64,000 nt of DNA from Aestuariivirga litoralis (GCF_015714715.1 NZ_WAHS01000001.1:930001-994000), one strand, 5' to 3'. Positions 15,998-25,204 are shown, counted from the stretch's first letter. A program made the numbers and translations. Notes: generated by a model from the letters alone, not told the origin.

Positions 15998-17170
15998 ATG
16001 GTCGTTACCGTTTCGCCGCGTCTCTCCAGTGTCGAGTTTCCACCGATCGCGGAGGCGTTGAGCTGGGTCAACGGCCGGCAAAGCAACCGGGAACTTCTCA
16101 ATCTCTGCCAGGCCGTGCCCAGCTATCCGCCAGCGGAGACGCTGCAAGATGAATTCGCGAGGCTGGTACATTTGCCGGGCATGGGTGGATATACCGAAAT
16201 CCTTGGCATTACAGAGCTCCGCGAGGCTTTCGCCAGCCATCTCGCATCGAGTTATGCTGCACGCGTGGCCAGCAAGGACGTGGGCATCACCACCGGGTGC
16301 AATCAGGCCTTTGCGGCGGCCGTGATGGCGATTGCCGAGCCTGGCGACAATATCATCATGCCAGCGCCCTATTACTTCAATCATCAAATGTGGCTGGGCA
16401 TGCTGGGTGTGGCCATCACCCCGATTTCTGCTTTTTCACCGGGGGGCGCATGGCCGTCGGCTGCCGATGCAAAGGCGGCAATCACGCCGAAGACCCGCGC
16501 CATCATGCTGTGCACCCCCAACAACCCTTCAGGTGCGATCTATCCGGCATCGGTGCTAAAGGAATTTTACGACGTGGCGCGCGAGGCCGACATCGCGCTT
16601 ATCATCGATGAGACCTACAAGGATTTCCGCCCTGACGCTACACCTGCCCATGCGTTATTGAATGAGCCTGACTGGCGGGACCGTCTGATCCAGCTGTTTT
16701 CCTTCTCGAAGATCTATGCACTGGCTGGATATCGCTTGGGGGCCATGGTTGCTGGGGCGGAAGTCATGCATCAGGCCACCAAGGTTCTCGACACAATGAC
16801 CATTTGCCCTCCGCAGGTTTCGCAGCGCGGCGTATTGTTTGCGCTAAAGGAACTGGACGAGTGGAAGCAAGGCAAGAAGGCTCTGATGGCGGAGCGCCTT
16901 GCGGCAATGCGTGCAGCCTTCACCAAACCCGGATTGAAATATGAACTGATCTCCAGCGGGGCCTATTTCGCCTATGTCAAACATCCGTTTGAGGGCGAAG
17001 GTTCTCGTGTGGTGGCCAAGCGGCTGGCGCAGGAACATGACGTTCTGTGCCTGCCGGGTGCGATGTTTGGAGAAGGACAGGAAGATTATTTGCGTTTTGC
17101 CTTTGCCAATGTGGATAAAGACAAAATGTCCTTGCTGGCCGAACGCCTGATCGAGAGCCAGGGTGCCTAA
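15998..17170 (+). CDS. PLP-dependent class I/II aminotransferase
   Basis: A 390-residue fold-type I aminotransferase. Visible motifs are GYTEILGITELREAFA, TTGCNQAFAAAVMAI (phosphate cup), TPNNPSGAIY with the substrate-carboxylate asparagine, IIDETYKDF with the pyridine-nitrogen aspartate, and the Schiff-base lysine in FSFSKIYALAGYRLGA. An arginine near the C-terminus (YLRFAFANVD) would bind the substrate carboxylate. These mark an aspartate/alanine/aromatic-type enzyme, but sequence alone does not decide the amino donor. AAGGA is well placed before the ATG. It stands alone: the next gene is convergent with only three bases between stops, and the quinone oxidoreductase gene upstream is divergent. 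Confidence 0.92.
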   Translation: MVVTVSPRLSSVEFPPIAEALSWVNGRQSNRELLNLCQAVPSYPPAETLQDEFARLVHLPGMGGYTEILGITELREAFASHLASSYAARVASKDVGITTGCNQAFAAAVMAIAEPGDNIIMPAPYYFNHQMWLGMLGVAITPISAFSPGGAWPSAADAKAAITPKTRAIMLCTPNNPSGAIYPASVLKEFYDVAREADIALIIDETYKDFRPDATPAHALLNEPDWRDRLIQLFSFSKIYALAGYRLGAMVAGAEVMHQATKVLDTMTICPPQVSQRGVLFALKELDEWKQGKKALMAERLAAMRAAFTKPGLKYELISSGAYFAYVKHPFEGEGSRVVAKRLAQEHDVLCLPGAMFGEGQEDYLRFAFANVDKDKMSLLAERLIESQGA

Positions 17171-17173
17171 GGA

Positions 17174-17590
17174 CTACTTTGCTACATAGGCCGCATATAG
17201 CGCCGACCGCTGCACGGAATAGAGATTTTTGAGATATACACCTTGCTGCTCAGGGACAATGCCTGCCGCTTTCATCGTGGGCCCGATGCGCTGCGCGTAA
17301 GGCAGGCCAAAGAAATAGGGGTTCCGGGGCGCATTCATCACACCGGCCATGTAGTTGTTGATCTGTGAGGCCCCGGCATCGAGATAGAGGCAGTGCAGGT
17401 TCTGGCCCTGCTGGGCGTAGCAATTCTGCACATAGGCCTGCATGCCGGGCGCGCCTTGGGTTTTGAGCACTCGGATAATTTCAGTGGCCGCCTGCTTGAT
17501 GGCTGCATCCTCCGGGGAAGCAGCATGCACGACAGGGGCAGATGCGAAAATTGCCCCAAAAGCAACGGCGATAGTGAATCGGTTGGTCAA
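17174..17590 (-). CDS. Exported protein of unknown function
   Basis: A 138-residue protein with a clean Sec signal peptide (NRFTIAVAFGAIFASAPVVHA) and a mature part of about 115 residues. The mature region has two cysteines (QNCYAQQGQNLHCLYLD) spaced 11 apart that could form a disulphide, followed by a Tyr/Asn-rich helix-prone segment. I do not recognise the family. It lies convergent to the aminotransferase and downstream of the DUF2852 gene on the same strand, 61 bases away, so co-transcription is possible. Nothing in the sequence indicates an enzymatic motif. Confidence 0.7.
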   Translation of the reverse strand: MTNRFTIAVAFGAIFASAPVVHAASPEDAAIKQAATEIIRVLKTQGAPGMQAYVQNCYAQQGQNLHCLYLDAGASQINNYMAGVMNAPRNPYFFGLPYAQRIGPTMKAAGIVPEQQGVYLKNLYSVQRSALYAAYVAK

Positions 17591-17651
17591 GATGCGATGT
17601 CCTCCACGAGCGGATAAAAGCCGCCCGTGGAGATTATATCAAGCGGGAAGA

Positions 17652-18140
17652 TCAGTCTTCGCGCGTGCTGGGCACGTTGCGTTCAGCGACGAAGCGTTCG
17701 AAATCTTCGCGGTCCTTGGCCTTGCGCAGCTTGGTCAGGTATTCATCGAAAGCCTGGCGCTCTTCGTCGAGCTTGCGCTTCATGGCTTCCAGCTCTTCGA
17801 GCTTGGCGCGGCGATACTCGTCAAAGGCTTCATTCCCGGTGGAGCTGTAGGCCGACCATGTGCGGTTCTTCCAGCCGCTGGTGGCTTTGGCGAAATGATC
17901 CGCGGCGTCCTTCGGGCTTTTCCATTGCGACCATGGGGCTTGCATTTCACTGGCTCCTTTCCAGACTTCACCATTCTTGTATCTCAGAAACAGGGCGCCG
18001 AGCCCGATTGGCCAAAACACGGCAAAACCGCCGACGACTGCCGCAATTTCATAGACCGACCAAGGCTTCTTTCCGGAGCGTGCGCCCCAGGATGAACCAC
18101 GGCCGCCATCTTCCGCACTGGCATAAGCACTGTTATTCAT
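17652..18140 (-). CDS. DUF2852 membrane protein
   Basis: A 162-residue protein with one central membrane helix (YEIAAVVGGFAVFWPIGLGALFL) preceded by W-S/V and followed by a charged cytoplasmic helix. The C-terminal half (FDEYRRAKLEELEAMKRKLDEERQ..FDEYLTKLRKAKDREDFERF) is a strong coiled coil and is the hallmark of DUF2852, a family confined largely to alphaproteobacteria and without a known function. The ATG at 18140 is preceded by GAAGGAGGGGG, an unusually strong ribosome binding site; a possible earlier start at 18185 lacks one. It is divergent from ilvD across about 134 bases. Confidence 0.85.
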   Translation of the reverse strand: MNNSAYASAEDGGRGSSWGARSGKKPWSVYEIAAVVGGFAVFWPIGLGALFLRYKNGEVWKGASEMQAPWSQWKSPKDAADHFAKATSGWKNRTWSAYSSTGNEAFDEYRRAKLEELEAMKRKLDEERQAFDEYLTKLRKAKDREDFERFVAERNVPSTRED

Positions 18141-18274
18141 GATGCCCCCTCCTTCTTTAGGGTGAGGAGCAAGTGGTGCGGCCATGACCCCACTTCAAGG
18201 GCGGCCTGCAATTGTAATCTTTCCCCTGCCCCTCACATTGGGTTAGAAGCCTATTTGAACCAAGGAATTGAAAC

Positions 18275-20122
18275 ATGCCCGCTTACCGTTCCCGCACTTC
18301 CACCCATGGCCGCAACATGGCCGGCGCCCGTGGCCTCTGGCGCGCCACCGGCATGAAGGATGGTGATTTCGGCAAGCCGATCATTGCGGTGGTCAACAGC
18401 TTCACCCAGTTCGTACCCGGCCATGTGCATCTGAAGGATCTCGGCCAGATGGTCGCACGAGAGATCGAAGCGGCAGGCGGCGTAGCCAAGGAATTCAACA
18501 CCATCGCTGTCGATGACGGCATCGCCATGGGCCATGACGGCATGCTCTATTCGCTGCCGTCGCGCGAGATCATCGCGGACAGCGTCGAATACATGGTCAA
18601 TGCGCATTGCGCCGATGCGATGGTGTGTATTTCGAATTGCGACAAGATCACGCCGGGCATGTTGATGGCTTCGATGCGGCTGAACATCCCCGTTGTGTTC
18701 GTCTCCGGTGGCCCGATGGAAGCCGGCAAATACATCGCGCCGAAGACCGGCAAGACCGTGGCACTCGACTTGGTGGACGCCATGGTGGCGGCGGCGGATG
18801 ACAAATATTCCGACGAGGAAGTAGCTGTCATCGAACGCTCTGCCTGCCCCACTTGCGGCTCATGCTCCGGCATGTTTACTGCCAATTCGATGAACTGTCT
18901 GACGGAAGCGCTGGGCCTTTCACTGCCGGGCAACGGCTCTACCTTGGCCACGCATTCGGATCGCCGCCGCCTATTCCTCGAAGCTGGCCATCTGGTGGTG
19001 GATTTGGCGCGCCGTTACTACGAGCAGAATGACGAAAGCGTGCTGCCGCGCAACGTTGCAAGCTTCAAGGCGTTCGAAAATGCCATGACGCTGGACATCG
19101 CCATGGGCGGTTCCACCAACACCGTACTGCACATCCTTGCAGCCGCGCATGAAGGTGGCATCCCCTTCACCATGGATGACATTGACCGGCTGTCGCGCCG
19201 CGTGCCTTGCGTGTGCAAGGTGGCACCCGCCAAGAGCGATGTTCACATGGAAGATGTGCACCGTGCCGGCGGGATCATGTCGATCCTGGGCGAACTTGAA
19301 AAGGCCAAGCTGATCCACACGGATGTGCCCACGGTTCACGCCGCCACGTTGGGCGATGCGATCAACCGCTGGGATATCGGCCGCACCAATTCTGAATCAG
19401 TGCGTGACTTCTTTATGGCCGCACCGGGTGGCGTGGTTACCACCGAAGCGTTCTCGCAATCACGCCGCTGGGACAGCCTTGATACCGACCGTGAAAAAGG
19501 CGCGATCCGCTCAGTTGAACACGCCTTCTCCAAGGATGGCGGCCTCGCCGTGCTGAAGGGCAACCTTGCGGTTGATGGCTGTATCGTGAAGACAGCGGGC
19601 GTGGATGAGTCTATCCTGAAATTCACGGGTCCGGCGGTCGTGTTCGAGAGCCAGGACAGTGCTGTCGCCGGCATTCTCAATGGAGATGTGAAGGCGGGCG
19701 ATGTGGTGGTGATCCGCTATGAAGGCCCGCGCGGCGGCCCCGGCATGCAGGAAATGCTGTATCCGACGAGCTACATCAAGTCGAAGGGCCTGGGCAAAGC
19801 CTGCGCGCTGATCACCGATGGCCGCTTCTCTGGCGGCACGTCCGGTCTGTCGATCGGCCACGTTTCTCCGGAAGCGGAAGAAGGCGGGCTGATCGCGCTG
19901 GTACACAGTGGCGACCGGATCGAGATCGACATTCCAAACCGCACCATCAAGCTGGCCGTGCCGGATGAGGAACTGGCCAAGCGCAAGGCGATGCAGGAAG
20001 CGCGCGGAAAGGCCGCCTGGACGCCGATGAAGTCACGCCCCCGCAAGGTGACAACGGCGCTCAGGGCTTATGCGGCGTTTGCGACTTCGGCGGCCAAGGG
20101 GGCTGTGCGCAACGTACCTTAG
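18275..20122 (+). CDS. ilvD: Dihydroxy-acid dehydratase
   Basis: IlvD dehydrates 2,3-dihydroxy-isovalerate and 2,3-dihydroxy-3-methylvalerate, the third step of valine and isoleucine synthesis, using an Fe-S cluster and Mg2+. The 615-residue protein is full length. Typical segments include [20 protein letters not shown] at the start, the [14 protein letters not shown] and [16 protein letters not shown] cysteine motifs, and [19 protein letters not shown] near the end. It is a lone biosynthetic gene here, without ilvBN or ilvC. Its TAG stop shares four bases (TTAG) with the TAA stop of the convergent FTR1 gene, so no intrinsic terminator fits between them. Confidence 0.97.
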   Translation: MPAYRSRTSTHGRNMAGARGLWRATGMKDGDFGKPIIAVVNSFTQFVPGHVHLKDLGQMVAREIEAAGGVAKEFNTIAVDDGIAMGHDGMLYSLPSREIIADSVEYMVNAHCADAMVCISNCDKITPGMLMASMRLNIPVVFVSGGPMEAGKYIAPKTGKTVALDLVDAMVAAADDKYSDEEVAVIERSACPTCGSCSGMFTANSMNCLTEALGLSLPGNGSTLATHSDRRRLFLEAGHLVVDLARRYYEQNDESVLPRNVASFKAFENAMTLDIAMGGSTNTVLHILAAAHEGGIPFTMDDIDRLSRRVPCVCKVAPAKSDVHMEDVHRAGGIMSILGELEKAKLIHTDVPTVHAATLGDAINRWDIGRTNSESVRDFFMAAPGGVVTTEAFSQSRRWDSLDTDREKGAIRSVEHAFSKDGGLAVLKGNLAVDGCIVKTAGVDESILKFTGPAVVFESQDSAVAGILNGDVKAGDVVVIRYEGPRGGPGMQEMLYPTSYIKSKGLGKACALITDGRFSGGTSGLSIGHVSPEAEEGGLIALVHSGDRIEIDIPNRTIKLAVPDEELAKRKAMQEARGKAAWTPMKSRPRKVTTALRAYAAFATSAAKGAVRNVP

Positions 20123-20940
20123 GCGGCTTGGACGCGCGGCTTCGGGCTCGACAGCCGTGAGATCAAGGTGAAAGCAATGAGGGTAGCGACAAAGGCCAGC
20201 ACCATCAGTGCTGTCGGCCTGTCGCTGTAGCCCATCAGCGCCTTCAGGAAGGTGCCGAGCAAGTTGCTGTCTGGGAGGAATGCGGACCAATCCCACATTT
20301 CTGTGGTCAGAGATTCCACGGCACCGCCTGCCTGCAGGAAGCGGGCGGCCTGAGCTGCCATGCCTGCGGCGAGAAGCGTGATGAGCCCTGTGGTCGCTGC
20401 AAATATCCAGCGCATCGGGATCTGCACGATGCCGTAATAGGTGATCAGCGAAACACAAGCCCCCAACGCCAGGCCCAAAAGCCCGCCCGTCAGCGACTGG
20501 ATTGCAGTTGCGCCGCTTTCGGCGGACGCGCCGTAAAGGAACAGCACCACTTCCGAACCTTCACGCAGAACGGCGGTGGCCACGACAATGGCAATCGCCA
20601 TCATCGGCCTTGATCCGCTGGCTGCCATCTGGCCGAGCTCGCGCAATTCAGCCGCGAGGTTGCGGCCCTGCCGCGCCATCCACCAGGTATGCCAGGCCAG
20701 CATGAAGACCGCCAGGATGAGGATGGTTGCATTCAGCATTTCCTGGCCATAACCGCCAAAGAGGTTGGCGATTTGCCCGGCAAAGACGGCCACGATCAGG
20801 CTGCCCACCACGCCTGCCGCAATGCCAAGCCAGATGTAGCGGCCCGCACGTTGCGCGCCACCTACAGCCGCAGCGACAATGCCGATGGCCAGTCCGGCCT
20901 CGAAGACTTCGCGGAAGACGATGATGAGTGCGCCGAGCAT
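20119..20940 (-). CDS. FTR1-family iron permease
   Basis: A 273-residue polytopic membrane protein with seven or so hydrophobic segments and both iron-binding REXXE motifs of FTR1/EfeU permeases: REVFE at residues 10-14 and REGSE in the fourth helix region ([14 protein letters not shown]). FTR1 proteins move ferric iron inward after a partner oxidises or binds it. It begins one base after the cupredoxin gene stop, so the two form an operon. No EfeO, EfeB or multicopper oxidase gene lies nearby, so this looks like a minimal two-gene version. The C-terminus overlaps the convergent ilvD stop by four bases. Confidence 0.92.
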   Translation of the reverse strand: MLGALIIVFREVFEAGLAIGIVAAAVGGAQRAGRYIWLGIAAGVVGSLIVAVFAGQIANLFGGYGQEMLNATILILAVFMLAWHTWWMARQGRNLAAELRELGQMAASGSRPMMAIAIVVATAVLREGSEVVLFLYGASAESGATAIQSLTGGLLGLALGACVSLITYYGIVQIPMRWIFAATTGLITLLAAGMAAQAARFLQAGGAVESLTTEMWDWSAFLPDSNLLGTFLKALMGYSDRPTALMVLAFVATLIAFTLISRLSSPKPRVQAA

Positions 20941-20941
20941 C

Positions 20942-21274
20942 TTATTCTACAATGATCTGGGCTTTGGCCTTGTCTTCATGAGGCTCATCCACGCAATCGT
21001 AAGTGCCCGGCTTGGCATTGAGAACCTTGACCATGATGGTGCCGCCAGCGGTGACCGGCTTTTCGATCTTCAGACCCTTGCATTCCAGCTCACCGGCAAC
21101 ATCGTTTTCGTTGATGAACTTGATGGTGAGCGCAGGGCCGGCCTTCACCTTCAAAACGGGCGGATCGAAATTCGTGCCCTTGAGCTTCCATTCGACAGGC
21201 TGGTCGTCCGCGCGCGCAACGCTAGCGGCAGTCAAAGCTGCTACTGACAGTGCAGCCACAAACAACATTCTCAT
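20942..21274 (-). CDS. Periplasmic cupredoxin-like protein of the FTR1 iron operon
   Basis: A 110-residue protein with a signal peptide (LFVAALSVAALTAASVARA) and a cupredoxin-type beta domain: WKLKGTNFDPPVLKVKAG, then FINENDVAGELECKGLKIEK and a C-terminal GTYDCVDEPH segment. It resembles the cupredoxin domain of EfeO and the P19-associated partners of FTR1 permeases. A classical type-1 copper site (His-Cys-His-Met) is incomplete: there is a cysteine and a histidine near the end and a cysteine where the first histidine would be expected, so metal binding is uncertain. A GGGAGAG ribosome binding site precedes the ATG. It probably delivers or oxidises iron for the permease encoded one base downstream. 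Confidence 0.8.
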   Translation of the reverse strand: MRMLFVAALSVAALTAASVARADDQPVEWKLKGTNFDPPVLKVKAGPALTIKFINENDVAGELECKGLKIEKPVTAGGTIMVKVLNAKPGTYDCVDEPHEDKAKAQIIVE

Positions 21275-21289
21275 AATCTAGCTCTCCCA

Positions 21290-21352
21290 AATATCCGATC
21301 AATATAGTCGGTTTATAACCCGAATTGTCAAGTCGGATATTTTGTCGGTTGC
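21290..21352. promoter_or_regulatory. Candidate iron-responsive operator upstream of the cupredoxin-FTR1 operon
   Basis: Just upstream of the cupredoxin gene is a 9-bp inverted repeat, AATATCCGA (21290-21298) and TCGGATATT (21333-21341), with a further TAGTCGG at 21305-21311 and TGTCGG at 21342-21347. The left arm and the inner TCGG form a smaller dyad (CCGA-N9-TCGG) that resembles Rrf2/IscR-type sites of alphaproteobacteria. The AT-rich setting (ATATAGTCGGTTTATAA) is promoter-like. An iron regulator of the IscR or RirA type is a reasonable guess given the genes controlled; the assignment is inference. Confidence 0.5.
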
Positions 21353-21461
21353 GGGAATGAAAGGGCTGTTCAAGCCGTAAGGCAGCCTTGACGCGTCATG
21401 GCAGTTTCGCAATTCTCGTTCAAACTGGTGGCAGAAGCCGCCTTACGGGGAGCAAACAATC

Positions 21462-22430
21462 ATGACATTCAAAAGCCAATTGATGGCCGCCTCAGTGGTG
21501 CTTTTTGCATTTGCCACCGCCCCCGCAATGGCGGGCGAGATCAAGCTGCTCTCCATGAACATGTGGGGTGCGGGCGCCAATGCGAACAAGCCGATCGATG
21601 AAACGGTCGCTGTCATGAAGGCATCCGGCGCTGACATTATCGGTGCGTTGGAGACCGTCCCTGAGCCTGACCCTTGTGAAGCCGGCACCGCCAATTGCAT
21701 TCCCGGCGACCAGAGCCGCGCTGCGGATATTGCCAAAGCGCTTGGCTATCATGTGCATGAATTCAAGCACGGCACCGAAAACCACTGGGCGGATGCCGTG
21801 ATCACCAAATATGAGATCGGCAAGGAAACACCCAATGGCGTTGGTGTTGAGCTGAAAGTCGATGGCAAGAAGGTGGTGGTTTACGCCATGAACCTGAATG
21901 ACGCGCCCTATGTGCCCTATCAGCTGCTCGGCATTGAATATGGCAAATTCCCTTTTATCAAAACCGCAGACGAAGCGGTGACCTTTGCCAAGCAGGCGCA
22001 TGGCAAGGCGCTGGAGCTGCTATTGGCCGATGTGGCTTCCGAGCAGGATGCGGCGGCACAATTCATCATGGGTGATTTCAACGAGCCGAGCGTGCGCGAT
22101 TGGACTGACGCGACAGTGGCCGCCAAGCTGCAACCCATCGCTGTCAAATGGCCCTTCACCTCAGGCCTGGAAGCCCAAGGCTTCACCGACACATTCCGGG
22201 CGATCTATCCGGACCCGGTGGCCAAGCCCGGCATTACCTGGACGCCGACGACAGAGGCCAGCGATACGACTGACCATCATGACCGCATAGATTTCATCTT
22301 TGCCAAAGGCAAGGATTTGCAAATCAAGTCGGCGGGGATTGTGGGCGAGAAAGCTCCAGAAGCTGATCTGGTTGTGAGCCCGTGGCCTTCAGATCACCGC
22401 TCGACGATGGCGGTGATCGAAATCAAGTAA
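21462..22430 (+). CDS. Secreted endonuclease/exonuclease/phosphatase-family hydrolase
   Basis: A 322-residue exported protein with signal peptide (SQLMAASVVLFAFATAPAMA) and an EEP (DNase I-like) fold. Metal and phosphate-site motifs are visible: LLSMNMWG, ADIIGALETV, FIMGDFNEPS and the C-terminal SDHRSTMAVIEI, with HHDRIDFIF just before. The family hydrolyses phosphodiesters in nucleic acids or lipids (sphingomyelinase, DNase, inositol phosphatases); substrate cannot be told here. Two cysteines (PDPCEAGTANC) form a short insert likely to be disulphide-bonded in the periplasm. A GGGGAG site precedes the ATG by 10 bases. It is divergent from the iron operon and convergent with the CbpM gene (six-base gap). 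Confidence 0.87.
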   Translation: MTFKSQLMAASVVLFAFATAPAMAGEIKLLSMNMWGAGANANKPIDETVAVMKASGADIIGALETVPEPDPCEAGTANCIPGDQSRAADIAKALGYHVHEFKHGTENHWADAVITKYEIGKETPNGVGVELKVDGKKVVVYAMNLNDAPYVPYQLLGIEYGKFPFIKTADEAVTFAKQAHGKALELLLADVASEQDAAAQFIMGDFNEPSVRDWTDATVAAKLQPIAVKWPFTSGLEAQGFTDTFRAIYPDPVAKPGITWTPTTEASDTTDHHDRIDFIFAKGKDLQIKSAGIVGEKAPEADLVVSPWPSDHRSTMAVIEIK

Positions 22431-22436
22431 CAGATT

Positions 22437-22694
22437 TCAGTGCCTGGTCTTCACGGCATTCCGCAAGCCGTGGAGCTGATCGAGCAGATGCAACGCCACG
22501 CTGATGCCGGCGCTGTTCACGCCGAGATCTTCTTCAAGATCGTGGATCAAATGCGCGCGGGCCACATCGGCTTCGGTGAAGGCTTCGCCTTGGGCGGCTT
22601 CTGACGGGATCAGCCATTCTTCTGACAGCCAGACATCCAGTGTCTGATCATCGATGCTGGCTTTGGCCAGGAATTCCCTGCGTTTGAGAATCAT
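22437..22694 (-). CDS. cbpM: Chaperone modulator CbpM
   Basis: An 85-residue MerR-like helical protein of the CbpM type, which binds the J domain of CbpA and blocks its stimulation of DnaK. It reads MILKRREFLAKASIDDQTLDVWLSEEWLIPS..., with the expected short helix-turn-helix opening and a C-terminal helical bundle (ARAHLIHDLEEDLGVNSAG-SVALHLLDQLHGLR). The ATG at 22694 overlaps the stop of the DnaJ-type gene by four bases (ATGA), the standard cbpA-cbpM coupling. A GTG or ATG further upstream would overlap that gene more deeply and has no support. Confidence 0.88.
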   Translation of the reverse strand: MILKRREFLAKASIDDQTLDVWLSEEWLIPSEAAQGEAFTEADVARAHLIHDLEEDLGVNSAGISVALHLLDQLHGLRNAVKTRH

Positions 22695-23584
22695 GATTTC
22701 ACCTCTGCGCGCGGATCGCCTTCCGGCTCCCACGTCTTCAGGAATTCATTGAGCTTTGCATCCGGCACTTTGGGCATCACGATCTTCAGCCGCACGATCT
22801 GATCGCCCTTGCCGGCTACGCCCTTGCCCTTCAGGCGCATCTGGGTGCCGGTGGAGCTGCCGGGCGGAATGTTTAGCATCACAGCACCGGAGGCTGTGGG
22901 CGTGCGCACCGGGCCGCCCAAGGCCGCCTCTTTGATCGAGACAGGCAAGTCGAGCAGAATGTCGTTGCCCTCACGGGTGAAATCCGGATGGCGGGCCACT
23001 GTCACTTCGATCAGTGCATCGCCTGATCCGCCGGTGCCATGGCTGGGTTGGCCTTTGCCCTTGAGGCGGATCGATTTGCCGGTTTCGATTCCTGCTGGAA
23101 TCTTCACATCGAGATTTGAACCATCGGGCAGCGTGATACGCTGGCTGGCGCCATTGATGGCATCGAGGAACGAAACAGTCAGGCGGTAATTCACATCGGC
23201 TCCCCGCGCATTGCGGCGCGCTTGCGTTTGCCGCGCGAACATATCCGCCAGCACATCGTCAAAACCATCAAAATCAGAAAATCCTCCCGACGACTGGTAA
23301 CGGGGATTAGCTGCGCCAGCGCCCGCATAGTCGCGGTAATATTGGCGTGGCTGCGGTTTTTCATTGCCGGCGGCGTCGATGACGCCCGCATCATACTTGG
23401 CGCGCTTCTCATTGTCAGACAGCAGATCATTGGCCGCATTCAGTTCCTTGAAACGTTCCTCGGCTTTCTTGTCGCCAGGGTTCAAGTCTGGGTGACTTTT
23501 TTTCGCCAACTTGCGATAGGCCGTGCGGATGTCATCGGTTGAAGCCGACTTGCCAACACCCAGAATTTCATAGGGATCGCGCAC
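22691..23584 (-). CDS. cbpA: DnaJ-type co-chaperone CbpA (curved DNA-binding protein)
   Basis: A 297-residue class II J-protein. The J domain (MRDPYEILGVGKSASTDDIR, then HPDLNPGDKKAEERF with the essential HPD) is followed by a Gly/Phe-poor linker with FSDFDGFDDVLADMF and two beta-rich substrate-binding domains (VSFLDAINGASQRITLPDG, then LPVSIKEAALGG). No zinc-finger cysteines are present, so it is not DnaJ itself. It stimulates DnaK and in E. coli binds curved DNA. It is coupled to cbpM by a four-base overlap. The tRNA-Lys gene lies 66 bases upstream on the same strand. Confidence 0.93.
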   Translation of the reverse strand: MRDPYEILGVGKSASTDDIRTAYRKLAKKSHPDLNPGDKKAEERFKELNAANDLLSDNEKRAKYDAGVIDAAGNEKPQPRQYYRDYAGAGAANPRYQSSGGFSDFDGFDDVLADMFARQTQARRNARGADVNYRLTVSFLDAINGASQRITLPDGSNLDVKIPAGIETGKSIRLKGKGQPSHGTGGSGDALIEVTVARHPDFTREGNDILLDLPVSIKEAALGGPVRTPTASGAVMLNIPPGSSTGTQMRLKGKGVAGKGDQIVRLKIVMPKVPDAKLNEFLKTWEPEGDPRAEVKS

Positions 23585-23650
23585 GCGAAATTTCCTTTCG
23601 CGCCTAATGTAAGCGCAAGACCTGATAAATCAAGTTTTCGAGGGTAAGGA

Positions 23651-23726
<76 letters not shown>

Positions 23727-23855
23727 ATCCTTCATTCCTGTGTGCCAAGGCCCACCAGAACTCGGCGGGTCTTAGGCGAGAGAACGTAGCTTGTCCACCC
23801 CTGTTTCGGGGAAATTCAGGGTTGGGAAAAACAGCTTAACCGGAAGGCTTTTAGA

Positions 23856-24170
23856 TCACCAACCGCAATTGGCGCGTACCCATTTGACAGAGGCCCAGCC
23901 ATCAATCGACGAATCCGATTCAGAGGCCAAACGGTACCAGCCGCCCTTGCGGTCGAAGATTTCGACACGGTCGCCGTTGAAAAGTTCGCCGATCTGACTG
24001 GCGGATGCCTTCGGCCCGGCACGCACGGCAAGGAAGCCTGCACCCGTGGCGGGGTTGTAGTGGCGCGAGAGGCCGTGGACGGTTCCTTCGCACATGCCGG
24101 CGAAGGCCGACGGTGCGGAAATGCCGATGAGCAAGGCAGTGGTGAGTGAAAGACGGATCAAGTTTGACAT
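23856..24170 (-). CDS. Exported SH3-domain protein
   Basis: A 104-residue protein with signal peptide (IRLSLTTALLIGISAPSAFA) followed by a single bacterial SH3 (SH3b) domain. The domain starts FLAVRAGPKASASQIGELFNGDRVEIFDRKGGWYRL and ends with DGWASVKWVRANCGW, the usual N-x-R-x-G-P and GW-V pattern. Such domains bind peptidoglycan peptides or act as wall-targeting modules. Two cysteines, one at the start of the mature protein and one near the end, probably form a disulphide. The ATG at 24170 has a perfect AGGAGG five bases upstream. It follows tsf on the same strand but is separated by a terminator. Confidence 0.88.
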   Translation of the reverse strand: MSNLIRLSLTTALLIGISAPSAFAGMCEGTVHGLSRHYNPATGAGFLAVRAGPKASASQIGELFNGDRVEIFDRKGGWYRLASESDSSIDGWASVKWVRANCGW

Positions 24171-24223
24171 GGTTTCCTCCTGTTGATGGAGCAGAACTAT
24201 GATCTTCGTCCTGAACCCCTCAT

Positions 24224-24255
24224 GAACAAAAAAGCCGGGCACATGGCCCGGCTTT
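24224..24255 (-). terminator. Intrinsic terminator of the rpsB-tsf operon
   Basis: A perfect 10-bp stem (24231-24240 with 24246-24255) with a 5-base loop is followed on the minus strand by TTTTTTGTTC. It lies 20 bases after the tsf stop and separates that operon from the SH3 gene. Confidence 0.93.
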
Positions 24256-24274
24256 GAAAATTCTGTTTGGTCGT

Positions 24275-25204
24275 TCAGGCCTTTTCGGTGCCTGACATCT
24301 TGGCGACTTCGGCAGCGAAATCGTCCTCGGCCTTTTCGATGCCTTCACCCAGCTGGAAGCGCACATAGCCAGTGATGGTGATGTCGCCACCCGCAGCCTT
24401 GCCGGCTTCGCCTGCGGCCTGCGTCACCGTCTTGGCGCCGTCATGCACGTAAGCTTGCTCGAGCAGGCAGTTTTCCTTGGCATAAGTCTTGAGGCCCGAA
24501 GCCACGATCTTTTCCATCACATTTGCGGGCTTGCCAGCGTTCTTTTCTTCGAGAACAGCAGCTTCGCGCGCCAGCACATCCTTGGGGATCGATTCAAGGT
24601 TCATGGCGATGGGGTTGGTGGCAGCGATGTGCATCGAGAGCAGACGGCCAAATTCAGCCACCTGTTCGGCCTTGCCTGCTGATTCCAGCGCAACCAGCAC
24701 ACCGATCTTGCCCATGCCGGGTGCCACCTGGTTGTGGACGTAGGAGCCGATGACGCCCTGCTTCACCGAGAGAGCTGCCGTGCGGCGCACCGTCATGTTC
24801 TCGCCGATGGTGGCGACCATTTCAGCAACGAAGGTTTCAACCGAATGCGCCGTGCCCGGATACGGCATGACCTTCAGCTTTTCAGTGGAGCTGTCAGCGG
24901 CCAAAGCCAGCTTCGAAATCTCGGCCACCATGGCCTGGAATTTCTCGTTACGCGCCACGAAGTCGGTTTCGGAATTCACTTCAACGACAGCAGCCGTGGT
25001 GCCCTTGACGCAGATGCCAACGAGGCCTTCAGCGGCCACGCGGGTGGATTTCTTGGCGGCCTTGGCCAGGCCCTTGGCGCGCAGCCAATCAATTGCTTCT
25101 TCGATGTTGCCGCCGGTCGCGGTGAGCGCGGCCTTGCAATCCATCATGCCGACGCCAGTTTTTTCGCGCAGGTCTTTCACCAGTGCAGCGGTGATCTCAG
25201 CCAT
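24275..25204 (-). CDS. tsf: Elongation factor Ts
   Basis: EF-Ts is the nucleotide exchange factor that regenerates EF-Tu-GTP. The 309-residue protein has the N-terminal UBA-like domain (ITAALVKDLREKTGVGMMDCKAAL, EEAIDWLRAKGLAKAAKK), the core with the essential SETDFVARNEKFQ motif (Thr-Asp-Phe-Val), and the dimerisation region ending in VRFQLGEGIEKAEDDFAAEV. It is downstream of rpsB across 65 bases in the conserved order rpsB-tsf and followed by an intrinsic terminator. Its partner tuf is also in this window, about 33 kb away. Confidence 0.98.
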   Translation of the reverse strand: MAEITAALVKDLREKTGVGMMDCKAALTATGGNIEEAIDWLRAKGLAKAAKKSTRVAAEGLVGICVKGTTAAVVEVNSETDFVARNEKFQAMVAEISKLALAADSSTEKLKVMPYPGTAHSVETFVAEMVATIGENMTVRRTAALSVKQGVIGSYVHNQVAPGMGKIGVLVALESAGKAEQVAEFGRLLSMHIAATNPIAMNLESIPKDVLAREAAVLEEKNAGKPANVMEKIVASGLKTYAKENCLLEQAYVHDGAKTVTQAAGEAGKAAGGDITITGYVRFQLGEGIEKAEDDFAAEVAKMSGTEKA

